A stretch of DNA of 64,000 nucleotides from positions 310,001-374,000 of the forward strand of contig VJWM01000144.1 in NCBI GenBank assembly GCA_010909165.1, read 5' to 3'. This DNA is from Anthoceros angustus. Its lineage: Eukaryota > Streptophyta > Anthocerotopsida > Anthocerotales > Anthocerotaceae. Positions 46,575-58,339 of this stretch are shown here, piece after piece (the first letter of the stretch is position 1; the number at the start of each line of letters is the position of its first letter). Position numbers and translations under genes: made by a program. Below the pieces are notes generated by a model that had not been told where the DNA came from, did no database searches, and saw nothing but the letters and a program-made list of their open reading frames with translations.

Positions 46575-48175
46575 GAAAAGGAATGTGGAGACTTTATAGA
46601 AAAGAAGAGATGGAAAAACCCATCTACCCTGAGCCAATGGGGAACAACCCAATAAAGAACCAAGAGCCAGGGGGGTAGCCCCCCGAATTTCAATCCCGAA
46701 ACTACCAACCGCCCCAAGTATGTCGTGGTCAGAAATAAGGAAAGGCCAACCTACGACCGGTGCCGCGTCTTCTGCGCCCGTTGCCGTCCGGTAAATAGCA
46801 TTGGCCAACATTCTCTGTAGGGCGATGGAAACCCCTTTGTCGAAAGAAAGCCACCACAGAGGAAAGGCGAAGACCCACCCCGTTCCGTCGACCATGGTAG
46901 GCTTTAGCACAATCCTTTATGAGCTGTTTGAAAACCTTGCCCATGGCCTCGTGGGTCTCAATGGCGAAAGGGATGAAGGCATGGCCGTTCTATATAGGCA
47001 TGTACTTGTGTACTTTGGATATCGCTCTATATAGGCATGTACTTGTGTACTTTGGATATCGCGCATCCCTCCGCCGCCCTACCCCAGAGGATTGATGATG
47101 ATGTGCTCACAAACGGTATCCCGGGCAGGGTTCGTTACGACCACATCCATAGCTATGGAGAACATGACATCGCGAACCCTAAAGTACACAAGTACACGCC
47201 TATGTAGAACGGCCATTGAGACCCGCGAGGCCATGGGCATGGTTTTCATACATCATGAACATGGCATCATGCGTAGGAATAAGGTGCCCTCCAGCTGGAC
47301 AGCGAGCCAGGTGGGACCCAAGGGCGTTGAGGGGGACCCCACAGCTTCAAGATGATGGAGAACAGGCCAAAGGCTAGACCAAGCCTAAACGGAACCTCAT
47401 CGCGGTAGAAAAAGAGGTTGGTGCGATTCCGAAAGCCTGGATGCATGACCGAGCCAGCCAGGAGCCTGCTCCCTTTCCTGAGCAAGAGCGGAGGCGAGCC
47501 CGAGCAGAAAGGGGAATAGTAGAAGAATCCAGAAGAAGAGCCCCCTGTGCCTTCCCAAACTGCATCTCCTAGAGAGAGGCCTGAAGGCCGCACAGCCCGT
47601 CCACGGAGAGCGTGAAAAAGAGAAGCATGGCCGCCCTGGCCTCCAAGGATAAGAAATCTCTAGCCAACCTAAGGGAAAGTTGCAAGGGGAAGGCCCCCTC
47701 CTCAACATCAGAGACGAAAGCCTCCAAGATGGGGGAATCCCGGATTAAGAACCGAGAGGCCAAGATGGGGGCAAAGAGGGCCCAGCTCCCAAGGAAGGTT
47801 GCCGATGCCGAGGCCCCCATGGCCAGCAGACCAGTGCCCCCAAAGGCGATAGATAGAGGCGCTTGCCACCTCACCAAACCCCCTGTGACACACTCGATGT
47901 GCCTAGCCCTTTGATGTCCCCAAGTGCCTGCATAACCTGTTTATCGAAGTTCCCCAAGTTTGATAGAAAAACTGGAGAGGGAGCAATCGTTTTGGTGAAG
48001 TACCCTGGCCGACACTCGAAGCAAGAAGAAAGGATGCCAAATGCCACCAGAGGGTCCCCTAAGTGAGAGAGGTCGCTGCACTTCACGATCTGCAGGATCT
48101 TGACCCTCAAACCTAGGCGGGATATCTCGGAGGAGAAGAGTTCAAACATCTCCTTGACCTTGTCCCCTGGTCCTA
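46575..48175 (-). mobile_element. Decayed R2-like non-LTR retrotransposon, 5'-truncated
   Basis: On the minus strand, broken frames match the C-terminal half of the element at 51600-55075. For example, VAFGILSSCF at about 48060 corresponds to VAFGILSSVL at 53768, and VSIALQRMLANAIYR at about 46820 to a VSIAL-QALSAIL stretch at about 54860. The 3' ends also match: both carry an agatgggtttttccatc-type motif and then an A-rich AATAAA or ATAAAG tail. No intact RT is left. The insertion lies between the UROD minisatellite and a PPase relic. Confidence 0.7.
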
Positions 48176-48377
48176 AGATATGACCCTAAACCCTATTCTA
48201 TATTAGGCTCCTAATTAGTACAATGTGCTGCCCTCTAAAAAGCCCTTAAGGGCTACACTTCAAAAAATTTGGTCTTGTTCTCATGTGTGCACCTTGTATG
48301 TTATTTTTCTACTATAAACGTGCTTCTCTTACTCATTTATTTCCAACATCAACATCTTTCAACATTTTTTATGGTGG

Positions 48378-48497
48378 TCAATGGGGCGGGATACAGGCGA
48401 GGCTTGGATGTGTTGCTAGAGTACTTGGTACTAGGGGAAGGGAAGCCAAAAACTTTAGGCTACCGTATCTTTGTTTGTGACAAGTCGGGGCAGATTG
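48378..48497 (+). pseudogene. Relic of pyrophosphatase exon 1
   Basis: The frame GYRRGLDVLLEYL, then EGKPKTLGYRIFVCDKSGQI, followed by a gtaagaatt donor-like motif, aligns with the last 40 codons of PPase exon 1 ([13 protein letters not shown], then [20 protein letters not shown], gtgagt). No other PPase exon is present nearby and no transit peptide precedes it. Two tandem telomere-like motifs (aaaccctaaaccct) follow at 48567-48580; another short one is near 48183. Confidence 0.75.
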
Positions 48498-48778
48498 TAA
48501 GAATTTTGGCATACCTTGCAAGCTGTGTGCGTGACTGCGTGCGCAAGGCACAGGCTGCATATATGCTAAACCCTAAACCCTGCACTTCGGCCTTCAATTT
48601 CTTCAAATTATTTTAAATAAATTTTTAATGTTATTTTCTTTAAAATGGTACAAGCCTTTTGCCAACGCACTTGCTATCAACACAATCGCTGCTCGCCCAG
48701 TGTGAAGACAGGACACGTAGGACAAATACACCCCACACAACATCTTGCACATGAGCGTGACTAATTTTATCACTAATC

Positions 48779-50426
48779 CTACTGAAACAACACATAGAGG
48801 AGACCAAGAGCCAATGACAAGAAGATTGAAGAGGCAGCCTTGGTTCCACTGCCAGTGGCGGTCTTTTGGGCGTTGATGCTCTCCAAATCCTGGATGTTCT
48901 TGTAGAAGTTTCCAAGAAGGGCCTGGGTGGTTCCAGTGTATGCCACAGTCCTGGTTGCGTCTGCAGCGAAGAGGTGTCCCTCCTTGTTGTTTCCTGAGCA
49001 TACACGGGAGTAAATATTCCAGCGTTAGACAAAGATTCTGCATGCATGAATGGTTGTGCCCTGGGTGCAGGAAGCTCACCAGAGAAAAACAAGTTGATGA
49101 AGGCAGGGTCGGAGTTGGCTGCATTCATGACATTGTTGAACTCGTTGATCTCGAAGTCCGGATAGTCCTTGGCCACCAGAATGGCGTGGCCAGGGGCTTG
49201 GCCGAAGTTGCAAGACTTGTAGTTGCTGGGATCAGTGCACACCTGCCCGTTGTACTTGTTAGGGCACAGAATCTGATAGTTGGTTGCGTCCTGCAGGCCG
49301 GTCCAGTCGGCCGCTGCAGACCTTCCTCCCATGGCATACTGGCCTACTATGGTGTGCTTGGTGAAGGCCACATCGCAGGCATCCTCCACCAAACCCCTGA
49401 AAGCCCCCTCATAGTCGTAGTAGGGGTCAGACTTGGTGCAGGCGGTCTTGATCTTGCAAGCAGAACAGATCTCCTTGTTGGGATCGGAGTTGGCAGCACA
49501 GGATGCCTTGAAAAAGGCCTTCACAGACTCGATGTCGTTGGATTGAGGACCCCTGCCACAAAGCCGCGGCCATTAGCATCTGACTTCAGGAATCCATGTT
49601 CATGTCACCACACGTTTCTGGCAATTGCAAATCCTGAATTCATCTGCTTCGGAATGTGGAAGAGACATGAAGCTTACTTGGTGACTACGGGCATGATCTT
49701 GTTGTCGATAAGGTAAGTGACAGGGAACACCCATCCGGTGGCTCTGTTGTAGCCGGTGTGACAGGACCGCTTGCCCTTCAAGTCAGCCAGGCTTCCCGGG
49801 CACTTGCCTTTCTTCACGATTCCCACGCCGTAGTAGCTCCCCTCCAGTTGTGACACCTCTGTGCGGATAGGCTTCAGCCCGTACTCGTTGCTGGCTTCCC
49901 AGATCTCACCGCCGTCCAGAACCACGAACTTTGCCTCGCCGCTTTGGACCCTCTTCATGCAGTCTTCGTCTCCGGCCCCGACGATACTGCACAACCATGA
50001 ACATTATTCAATTCCAGCCATTATCTTATCCTCCATTTCCAATCTCCCTTCACCACGCTACAAACACGAAAACCAAAATCAAGACCGAAAAACGCACCAC
50101 GAGTGAACGTGCTCGTCCTCTGGATCAAGAGCTTGAAGAAGCTTGACCATCGCATCGCACGTTGGCTTGTCGCTTGTGTCCGTCACACACCAGGTCCACT
50201 CTGCTCACCAAAACAAGCAATTCGAAAATTTCAACGTCGTCCTTCACAACCTTCGCTCTTGAAATGACCTCCCTGCATCGACGTGCACAAACTTACTTTC
50301 ATCCTCCGGCTCGACTCCAGGCTCAGGAGCTTCACCCTCCTCCTCAGCCTTCACCACGCTTGTCCAGCTCACAAACAAAAGCAGGACCGAAAGGGCCAAG
50401 AGCAGGCTCCACACGTTCCGAGCCAT
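48779..50426 (-). CDS. Single-lobe transferrin-like protein Tf1, secreted and probably GPI-anchored
   Basis: Exons (minus): 50426-50297, 50200-50098, 49986-49678, 49552-49080 and 48993-48779; 1230 bases, 409 residues, all phases closing. A signal peptide (MARNVWSLLLALSVLLLFVS) is followed by an acidic linker (PEPGVEPEDE) and one transferrin lobe starting WTWCVTD. Iron ligands can be placed as Asp102 (LDGGEIWEA), Tyr130 (SYYGVGIV), Tyr228 (YDYEGAF) and His303 (PGHAILVA); the carbonate site Thr155/Arg159 lies in CHTGYNRATGW. The many Cys fit the family disulfides. The C-terminus (about 18 hydrophobic residues after a GSGT stretch, ending LLYVLFQ) looks like a GPI signal. It should bind ferric iron with carbonate at the cell surface. 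It is unlike the algal ISIP2a phytotransferrins. Its tandem paralogue is Tf2. Confidence 0.93.
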
Positions 50427-51599
50427 GTTCCCGCTCACACAAAGAAAAAACCTGAATCTCTGCCTCACGCTTCTCAACACCAGCCTAGGCAAATCCAATG
50501 CAACAAAAAATCTGCCACTGCCAGAAACACATTTTCAGAAAATGATCGAACATCGTCATGCTCTGCATTGATCAGTAATACATCACCAGCACTGCAAATC
50601 CTCCTCTAAAATGCGCCACACCAAGAGATGCTCAACCAAAATTTCCACAAGCACGATTCTCCACCAAAGCAATGTGACGCAATGCAATGCAAAACTTGCA
50701 AGGCCAGGCCTGCATCAACCGATGCAAGTGAGCAAGCGTACCACAAAAAAACGGAGACGAAACCAAAACGCGCTTCCAGAAGCTTCCTGGAAGATGGAGA
50801 GATTTGAGAGTGGCGCAGGCGCTCCCCGACGCACCTGGATTCTCAGAAGGCCGGTGAAGTGCGAGTGGTTGCTGCCACGGCGCGGGCTGGCTTAAGTACG
50901 TTCTTCCGCCGTGTTGCCGCCATCCCACTTGCGCCGCGGATTGCGGCTCACATACCCGGTCCTCGTCCGGTAACTAACCGGTCGGTAGCGGGTTCCCCGA
51001 CACGGCCCGACTCGGCGGGGTGAGCCCGCCCGGATACAGCCCCTGACCGCCCTCCAGGCTGTAGCCCGGGCAAGCTGTATGTGCCGAATGTCAACGCCCA
51101 AGATCCGACGTGGCAGGTTAGGGCTGCCGTGGCGCCCAGGTGGCAACGATGCGCCTCGGGCACCGTGTGGTCGTGCGTGCCGGCGTGTGGGGCGGGCCGG
51201 GCTCTCGAGGTCGCCTCGTGTCCGACTCCGACTGTCCAGAATAGCAGGGTCAGCATCCCAAGTTCCCAACCCAACAGCCCCGGCAGTCGGGATTGGCGGC
51301 CCTTGTTTATCCAAGGGAATCACCAAATGTTTTCATGTATGGACGTAATACAAGATAAGATGCCCAACACTATAGGCCTTGGCATTGGGGGCATTGGGGG
51401 CATTGGGCCATATCCTACATGACGTTTACACATGCAGATATCATGGATTGCCTCGACTCTTTGAGTTGATTGAATGTACATGAACTTGCTTGCATTTAAA
51501 TAAGTATTTATGTAATAGTATATAAAAAAATTTATAACTCACTCTCTCATTCAACGCATTATTTATTAATAAGGTTGTTGATATATGTATTTTGAAGAT
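50427..51599. other. Upstream region of Tf1, GC-rich in its middle part
   Basis: No gene can be supported. Bases 50940-51250 are very GC-rich and contain ccccgacacggcc and ggcggggtg, which also occur upstream of Tf2 at 57790-57830. They may form a conserved promoter block. A small tandem repeat (ttgggggca, three copies) lies near 51382-51408. The last 150 bp are AT-rich, up to the retrotransposon. Confidence 0.45.
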
Positions 51600-54500
51600 C
51601 CTAGTATAATAGAGGGCAGACCGTGGCAGTGCCAGAGGACGAGGTGAGGGCAGAGGCGAGGGCCCGGCAGTCCCACCGCCGCAGGACCGGACGAAGGCAA
51701 GGCCCGACTCGTGGTAGGTGTACTGGAGGTAGGGTGGGCACACGGAGTCCAGCAGACGGCAGGTGTAGCCCCTGTTGCTCACCTGTGGGTGGGGCCCGTC
51801 AGGGTTCACGCCTGCACCCCCGAGTTGGCCTATGTGTTGTCATGTATGGGGAATTTTTTTTTTTTCCCAATTTTGTTCGGCCTTTTCTAGAATGTGGATT
51901 TCCCACCCCGCCTTTTGGGGTTGAGTTGTCTGGCGCTAGTTTGGTGGGTCGGCAAAGTGGTTCTGTTGCGTCTAGGCAGCTCTTGGCCGGCCTTTTGGGG
52001 TTCGCCATCACAGACTCACACTCCGTATGTCCGGTAAAGGCTGGGGTCATTTTGTCCCCGGTCCCCGGTACCTCCTCGGCCCTGTCGCCCTCCGACTGGC
52101 GTTTGCGGGTTCTTTTAGTACCCTTCCCAATGGGGCGGTCTACACCTCCTGTGACCGTTAAGGACACGGAGTGTCCTGTCTGTGCTCAACTCTACTGCGG
52201 TGTCAAGGGGGTGAAAACCCACATTGGGCACATGCATAAAGATTTCGACCAGACTACTTGGGCTGCCCAAGTGCACATTGCGACCTCCTCCGCCTGCAGC
52301 AGTGCTCCGGCCCAAGATCGCCCATCGTGGGGTACCTCTCTCTTCACAGGAATGGTTGCGGGGTCACCGGATCACATACTTGGGATGTTTGAAACCCGCT
52401 TTCCATGCCCACAGATCTTCCGCAGCTCCCGCCACCTTCATGATGATGCCCGCTTACGCCTGCCTTCCCTTGATCGCCTGCGCCGATCCCAAGGACGAGT
52501 TAGCTTGGTGCCTTCTCCTTCTTCTCCCGGTGGTGCCTTCTGTTCTAGAGGGGCCTGGGCACCGGAAGTTGCTAGCCCGCCTGGGCCGGGTGGATCGGGC
52601 ATCCCTCCGAGGAGGCTTTGCGTCGCCAAGGCTCCGGAACTGCATAGCTTGAACAGTCCCGGTAATGCAACCAACTCGCTGCTGTAAGCCGCTGTGCAGT
52701 ATGTCATACGCTGTGGCTCTTCGACCCTCCCTAGCCCCCGCCTCGAGGAGACCATTGTTGCCCTCCGTGCCTCCATCCAGCCTCCCAAGGATGCCATCCC
52801 CGGACATATCGACTCGTCCGGAGGATCCCTTCTCTGGACGGGCGGCTTTTGCTCGCTCTCTACGACCCCACGCCTTTCATCCGCCGTTGTCGTGAATGGT
52901 GTTTGAACACCTGTGGACCTTTTCTCCTCAAGATCCATCTAGCGGCTTCCCAGCTCTTTTCTCCGTCATGGTGGCTCGGTGAGACGCCCACCGGATTTCC
53001 CATGTTCTTGCGGCTAGCGGGCTTGTCGCTATGGACAAGCACAGCTTGCGTCGCCCACTCCACGGGCGAAGCCTTCATGCGACTACTCACCAAGACTATT
53101 GCCCTTCTGCCGCCTTTTCTTCAAGAAGACCTCAACCCCTTCAATTTGGCATTACACCGGGCCGTGAGTCCGTGGTGCTTGGAGTGAAGGCATGTTTTGA
53201 TACCCACCCGAGTGGGTGGTCTTACAGTTGATGTCGAGACGCCTTCAATACCATCTCTAGCGCCATCTTCGAGGAGCTTAGGGATGTCAAGGCGCTCGGG
53301 AGCCTTATACCTTTTGTCCGGTGCTTCTACGGAGGTCCTCCAACCTCTACTACCAAAGACAAGAACGCCTCTTCGTGGATTTGCCTCTGCCTTGAATCGC
53401 CACGTGTACTGTGCAAGGCGACCCCTAGGCGGTGCTCTCTTGCCATTGCTCACTATAGGGCCCTTTCTAGGGCCGCCTCCACTGACCGTGTCTCCTTCGG
53501 GCACGACCTCACATCCTCGGGCACAGGGACAAAGTTAAGGAGGCCTTTGAGCTCTTCTCTCATGAGCTTCTGGTGGGCTTGAAGGTCAAGCCGCCCAAGT
53601 GCCGTGTCTGGTCTCCGTCGGGATTCTACCTACTTTGCAATTTCCTGGGAGATTGCTCGGCTCTGCTGCAGTTCTAGGGGTCCCCTTGGTTCCCACTTCA
53701 TCGGGAGCTTCTGGACGGGCTCTGAGACCTCTCCCATGTCGAGGACCTCCTTTCTTTGGAGGATGCAGTGGCCTTTGGAATTCTTTCCTCTGTTTTGCTA
53801 GGCGCCTGTTACCTCATCCAGACGCCTCCGTCCCCGACACTTTTGTCCTACCGGCGGTTTGATAGGAAGATTATGGATACTCTCGGGGACATCACAGGCT
53901 CGGGGGCTTTTGAGTGCCCTATGGGCGTCGGCCCGGCAAGCGTCCTACATGCAATTTGGAGGCAGTGCTCTCGGGAGTCTCTTCCCGGCTTTCACAGGCG
54001 ATTGGGCCCTCTGCCTTTGGCTTCTCGGTTCATCCTCCATGAGGCCCTTTACGGAGGATCTCGTATCAGTGTGGAGGAGGGAACCTTCTCTCCAAAGCGT
54101 CCTTGAGGCAAGCTAGGGACATGTTATCGTGGATGCTCGGAAGGACTTCCTCCTTTCTCGACATTTATTGATGGTTTTAGGGGTTGCGAGCATCTGCTCG
54201 AGCGGCTCGGCGGCTTTCGATCGCCCTCCGGGACCCCTCCATCCCAGGTCCACAAGGCGGCTCGCTCTTGTTGCAGGAAGGCGCGGTGCTTGGCTATTGG
54301 CCGCCCATGCATACGGGTTTCACATCGCACCAACCACCTTCACTCTGCGATGCGATTAGTCAGGCTGCTCCGGCTGTGGCTTCGCTCCTTACTTGCGAGT
54401 GCGGCTCGCCCTCGATGATTAGGGTACACCTTGCTCGTTGTCCCACGGGTCATCGCATTGCCACTCACGGCGCCATCCAGCGATGTCATGTTCGCCGCTC

Positions 54501-55075
54501 GCGGCGGCTACATGGCATGGAGGCGGATGTATACTCTCCGTCGTTCGTTCAATTGCTGTACCTTGTCTGGCGACGAGGTTTCGGTGGAGATGTGGTGGTT
54601 ACCGATCCTACACGAGACACCATCTCGCTCGGTCATCACTTAACCGGTTGAGTTTCTGCCGGGCGGCTCTCAAGGTCCATAAATATTGCGGGATGCAAGC
54701 GGGCCACCTCTTTATTCGCTTGCACTAGAAGCGTATGGGGCAATGGTGAGGACTTTGACAAATTTGTCAAGTCCTGTACAAAGCTTACCATGCGTAGAAC
54801 GCAGTCTTGTGTCCCTCTCGTACTTCATACGCCCGACAGGTTTCAATTGCCCTTCAGCAGGCGCTCTCAGCGATCCTCCACAAGGCGGCGGTGGGTGGCG
54901 CATCTTCCTCTACCTCCGTGGTTTGCGGGCCGTTTATTCTTCCTGCATATGACATTGTGGATGCGTAGGTGACTTTAGGTAGGGAGCTTATTTGCTCCTC
55001 TTCACCTTGACCCCTGGTCCTCTTTGGTTGTCCCCTCATAGATGGGCTTTTTCCATCGTTTTTCACCTCAATAAA
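51600..55075 (+). mobile_element. R2-like (restriction-like-endonuclease type) non-LTR retrotransposon, decayed
   Basis: Near-complete element inserted between the two transferrin genes. In order: a C2H2 finger at about 52160-52245 (CPVCAQLYCGVKGVKTHIGH); reverse transcriptase pieces at about 53130-53480 (LQFGIT, DAFNTIS, then a QGDPLGG-like stretch in shifted frames); a thumb-like part; and a C-terminal knuckle at about 54390-54480 (CECG, then HLARCPTGH), the CCHC arrangement that precedes the endonuclease in R2-type elements. An upstream APE-type endonuclease, as in plant L1 LINEs, was not seen. The tail ends with cctcaataaaatat. Frames shift repeatedly and stops occur, so it is inactive. 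The 5' end is uncertain by some 50 bp. Confidence 0.68.
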
Positions 55076-55575
55076 ATATTTTCTCGTCCATGCTCCTCTA
55101 GTTTGTTAAATCAGAAAGTAGTCAAAGTAATGTCTTCCATCTTCTTTTCACTTCTCGTAGGTCTAACATATGCTTTATGTACACGTGGCACCAGTCCCGC
55201 GCTTCAAATATGTACAATTCAATGCGCTAAAAGTTTTATTGATAAAAGAATGAGACTTCGACAGAGATTGACACTACAAACAGGTGCATTGTAGACATCG
55301 AGAGGTTATCCTATTCCCTCTCAATATGCACCCACCGCTACAAACAGTGCTCACCAGCTATGCAGGCCACCTCAGACCTAGAAAATTTTATAAGAGTAGG
55401 CCCAAACACATTCCCAGGCCGCCGGAGGCTGATTGCCCACACAAATGGGGTGGAATGTGGAGGTGGCAGAGCCTAATAACTGTGGTTTGGGCTAAGGGAG
55501 GAGAAGGAATCCTCATTGCCGAGGAACCGAACACCGCGAGGACACTAATTCACTCATACCTGTAATAGAAATGTA
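55076..55575. other. Spacer between the retrotransposon and Tf2
   Basis: No gene, repeat or RNA can be assigned. The last part is the presumed 3' untranslated region of Tf2, which is read on the minus strand. Small frames on the plus strand show no similarity to known domains. Confidence 0.4.
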
Positions 55576-57266
55576 CTACTGAAACAAAAGGTATAGGAGA
55601 CCGGCGATGAAAGTAAGAGTGGCAGAGAAGCCGATCCGTGTGCCACTGCCGGTGTTTACCTTCTGGGCGTTGATGCTTTGCAAGTCCTGAATGTTCTTGT
55701 AGAAGTTTCCAAGAAGAGCTTGGGTGGTTCCTGAATACGTGACAGTCCTTGTTGCGTCTGGGGCAAAAATGTGTCCCTCCTTGTTGTTCCCTGAGGAAAT
55801 GGATGAGTTCACCAAATTAGAAAATTGCTCCCATCCTCGCCTAGGGTGAGTAGCAACTGTCAGAAACTTGCATAGAGTACTTCGGCTTCAATAACTATCT
55901 TACCAGAAAAGAACAAGTTGATAAAGGCAGGGTCCGAGTTGGCTGCATTCATGATGTTGTTGAACTCGTTAATCTCGTAGTCCGGATAATCCTTGGCCAC
56001 CATGATGGCATGTCCAGGGGCTTGACCGAAGTTGCAAGCCTTGTAGTTGGCGACATCGGTACACAGTTTGCCATTGTACTTGTTAGGGCACAGAATCTGA
56101 TAATTGGTTGCATCCTGCAAGCCAGTCCAATCAGACGCTGCGGATTGGCCCCCCACCGCATACTGGCCCACTATGGTGTGCTTGGTGAAGGCAACATCAC
56201 AAGCATCCTCAACCAAACCCCTGAAGGCTCCCTCGTAGTCATAGTAAGGATCGGACTTGGTGCAGGCATTCTTGATCTTGCAAGCAGAACAGATTTCCTT
56301 GTTAGGATCTGAATTCGCAGCACAGGATGCCTTGAAAAAGGCTTTCACGGACTCGATGTCGTTGGATTGAGGACCCCTGTAAATGTCACACAGCAGGCTA
56401 TTAACACCAAGAAGCCAGGCATATGCATCTAGACTGTAACGAACACGGCAGAGTATAAACTTACGTGGTGACAACAGGCATGATCTTGTTATCGACAAGG
56501 TAGGTCACGGGAAACACCCATCCGGTAGCTCTGTTGTAGCCAGTGTGGCAGGACCGCTTTCCCCTTAGGTCGCTCAAACTTCCCGGGCACTTTCCTGCTT
56601 TCACAATCCCGACGCCGTAGTAGCTACCTTCCAATTCGGAAACCTCTGTGCGTATAGGCTTCAAGCCGTATTCACTATTAGCCTCCCAAATCTCTCCACC
56701 GTCCAAGATGACAAACTTAGCCTCGCCGCTTTGAACCTTCTTCATACAGTCTTCGTCTCCGTCTCCAACAATACTGCAGCACAGTCCGCAAAAAAGTTCG
56801 GCTATCACTTTCCTGCTCACAGATTTCGGCCAATAGCTTAAACACAAACAGTGAATCGCGTAAAGAACTCGAACCAATTGTGAGTATGCTCCTTCTCCGG
56901 ATCAAGGCCAGAAAGGATCTGAACCATCGCATCACAAGTCGGCTTGTCGCTAGCATCCGTCACACACCATGTCCAGACTGAACACACCACAGGCAAATAC
57001 ACAACCATCTGAGCGTCTCACATTGCATCCTCACACATCTAATACTTGTAAAATCACCACAAATTCCTGAAAAGAACAAAGCGCCCGAATTTTTGCTTAC
57101 TCTCATCCTCTGGCTCGACTCCAGGCTCAGGTGTCTTGTCGTCATCGTCATCAACCGGAGGAGCCGGAGTTTTAGGCGCCGGCGCAGGGGTCAGTGCTGA
57201 AATCCAGCTCACACACGTACACAAGACGAAGAGAAGATAGAGCAGGCCCTTCACGGAGAGAGCCAT
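55576..57266 (-). CDS. Single-lobe transferrin-like protein Tf2
   Basis: Exons (minus): 57266-57101, 56977-56875, 56773-56465, 56376-55904 and 55790-55576; 1266 bases, 421 residues, with the same exon phases and the same sizes as Tf1 for the last four exons. The signal peptide is MALSVKGLLYLLFVLCTCVS, followed by a longer Pro/Asp linker with a DDDDDK run. The iron ligands (LDGGEIWEA, SYYGVGIV, YDYEGAF, PGHAIMVA) and the anion motif CHTGYNRATGW are unchanged. The C-terminus is again hydrophobic (LTFIAGLLYLLFQ), as for GPI attachment. The lobe is very close to Tf1, while the linker, signal peptide and tail differ, so the pair is a tandem duplication under constraint. Iron uptake or sequestration at the surface is inferred. 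Confidence 0.93.
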
Positions 57267-57689
57267 AGCTACGCTCTCCACACCAGAACTGTTCAACGGG
57301 CAGCTTCCAGTCAGCCGCTTCCGTTCCACCAAAAATCTTGCTCAAGGCAACGCCGCAACAGACACAAATCCACAAAAAAACCTGAACCAATCCGCAACAA
57401 GTTCGATCAGCAGAAGACTCCAGCTCCAGCTCCCTGCTTCAAATGCACTGCAAGGCAACCAGCAACGCATGCAACGCAATGTCCTTCACGCTCCGCTGGC
57501 CGCATCGGCATTGCACCAACCTTATTACGCTCCTACGCAGCCGTACAAGCGCGCACCCTCCTCGAGCCGGGCCGGGCTTGCAGTCCTTCAAATGCGATGC
57601 AAATCCGGCAGGGGTGCGGAATTGGCAGGCCGGGAAGGAGGGCGCCGATCGGCCGGATCGTCGGCCCCTGGAGGCTGCGACTGTGCGAC

Positions 57690-57980
57690 TGTCTCCTTAC
57701 GCTCGGTCGGGCTATATATTGGCAGGCTCGACGGGGCGTGCGCCGCGCTTCACGTCCCCGGAGCGGGTAGCTTAACCGGGAAGAGCGCCTGCCAGGCCCG
57801 ACACGGCCGACTTTGGCGGGGTGGACTCGGGCTGGATAGAACCACCCGCAGGCAGAACCGGCGCGCCGTCTAAAAAATCTTATCCCGGGTATCGCGTGTC
57901 GGGTGTCCGAGGTGGCGCTAATGGGCCGACATGGAGCCGACGTGGTGGGTGTGGCAGGCACCGAGCCGACGACGCAGCTC
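57690..57980 (-). promoter_or_regulatory. GC-rich upstream block of Tf2, similar to that of Tf1
   Basis: About 430-720 bp upstream of the Tf2 ATG lie cccgacacggcc, ggcggggtg and ggtggcgc motifs in the same order as around 50995-51140 upstream of Tf1. The similarity is patchy. It may be retained promoter sequence, or merely a shared GC-rich repeat; no transcription start can be placed. Confidence 0.35.
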
Positions 57981-58210
57981 GGGGTAAGCGTGGGAGCTCG
58001 TGGGAGAGCGTGGGGAGGGCCTGGTTGAGTAGGTTCGGCTCGTGGATGCCCTGTGCCACGTGCACGCTCTGCCCTAGTGACGTGGCAGTGTTCGAGTCTG
58101 CGAGAGCGAAGGCGAGAGCGCGGGATTTGGCTCCTCGGCGGGTTTTCCTGCGTGCCTTCGTTTGCGGGAGTGCGTTGTGCAGGTTTGCAGACTGTTGTGG
58201 AAGGAGAGGA

Positions 58211-58320
58211 GCCGTCGCGCAAGATTTCGGTTCTCCAAGAGCCGTCGCGCAAGATTTCGGTTCTCCAGGAGCCGTCGCGCAAGATTTCGGTTCTCCAGGA
58301 GCCGTGGCGCAATCTTTGGC
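58211..58320 (+). repeat. Four-copy 30-bp tandem repeat
   Basis: The unit gccgtcgcgcaagatttcgg followed by ttctccagga starts at 58211, 58241, 58271 and 58301, an exact 30-bp period; the last copy is partly diverged (gccgtggcgc). The period keeps a frame open on both strands, which explains a 346-codon frame on the minus strand that I do not accept as a gene. Confidence 0.95.
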
Positions 58321-58339
58321 CTGTGTGATTTGCTTTGTT

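Noticed and set aside
48183-48580. Telomere-like aaaccctaaaccct motifs as a chromosome end or fusion site
   Set aside because: Only one or two repeats are present, and such teloboxes are common inside plant genomes.
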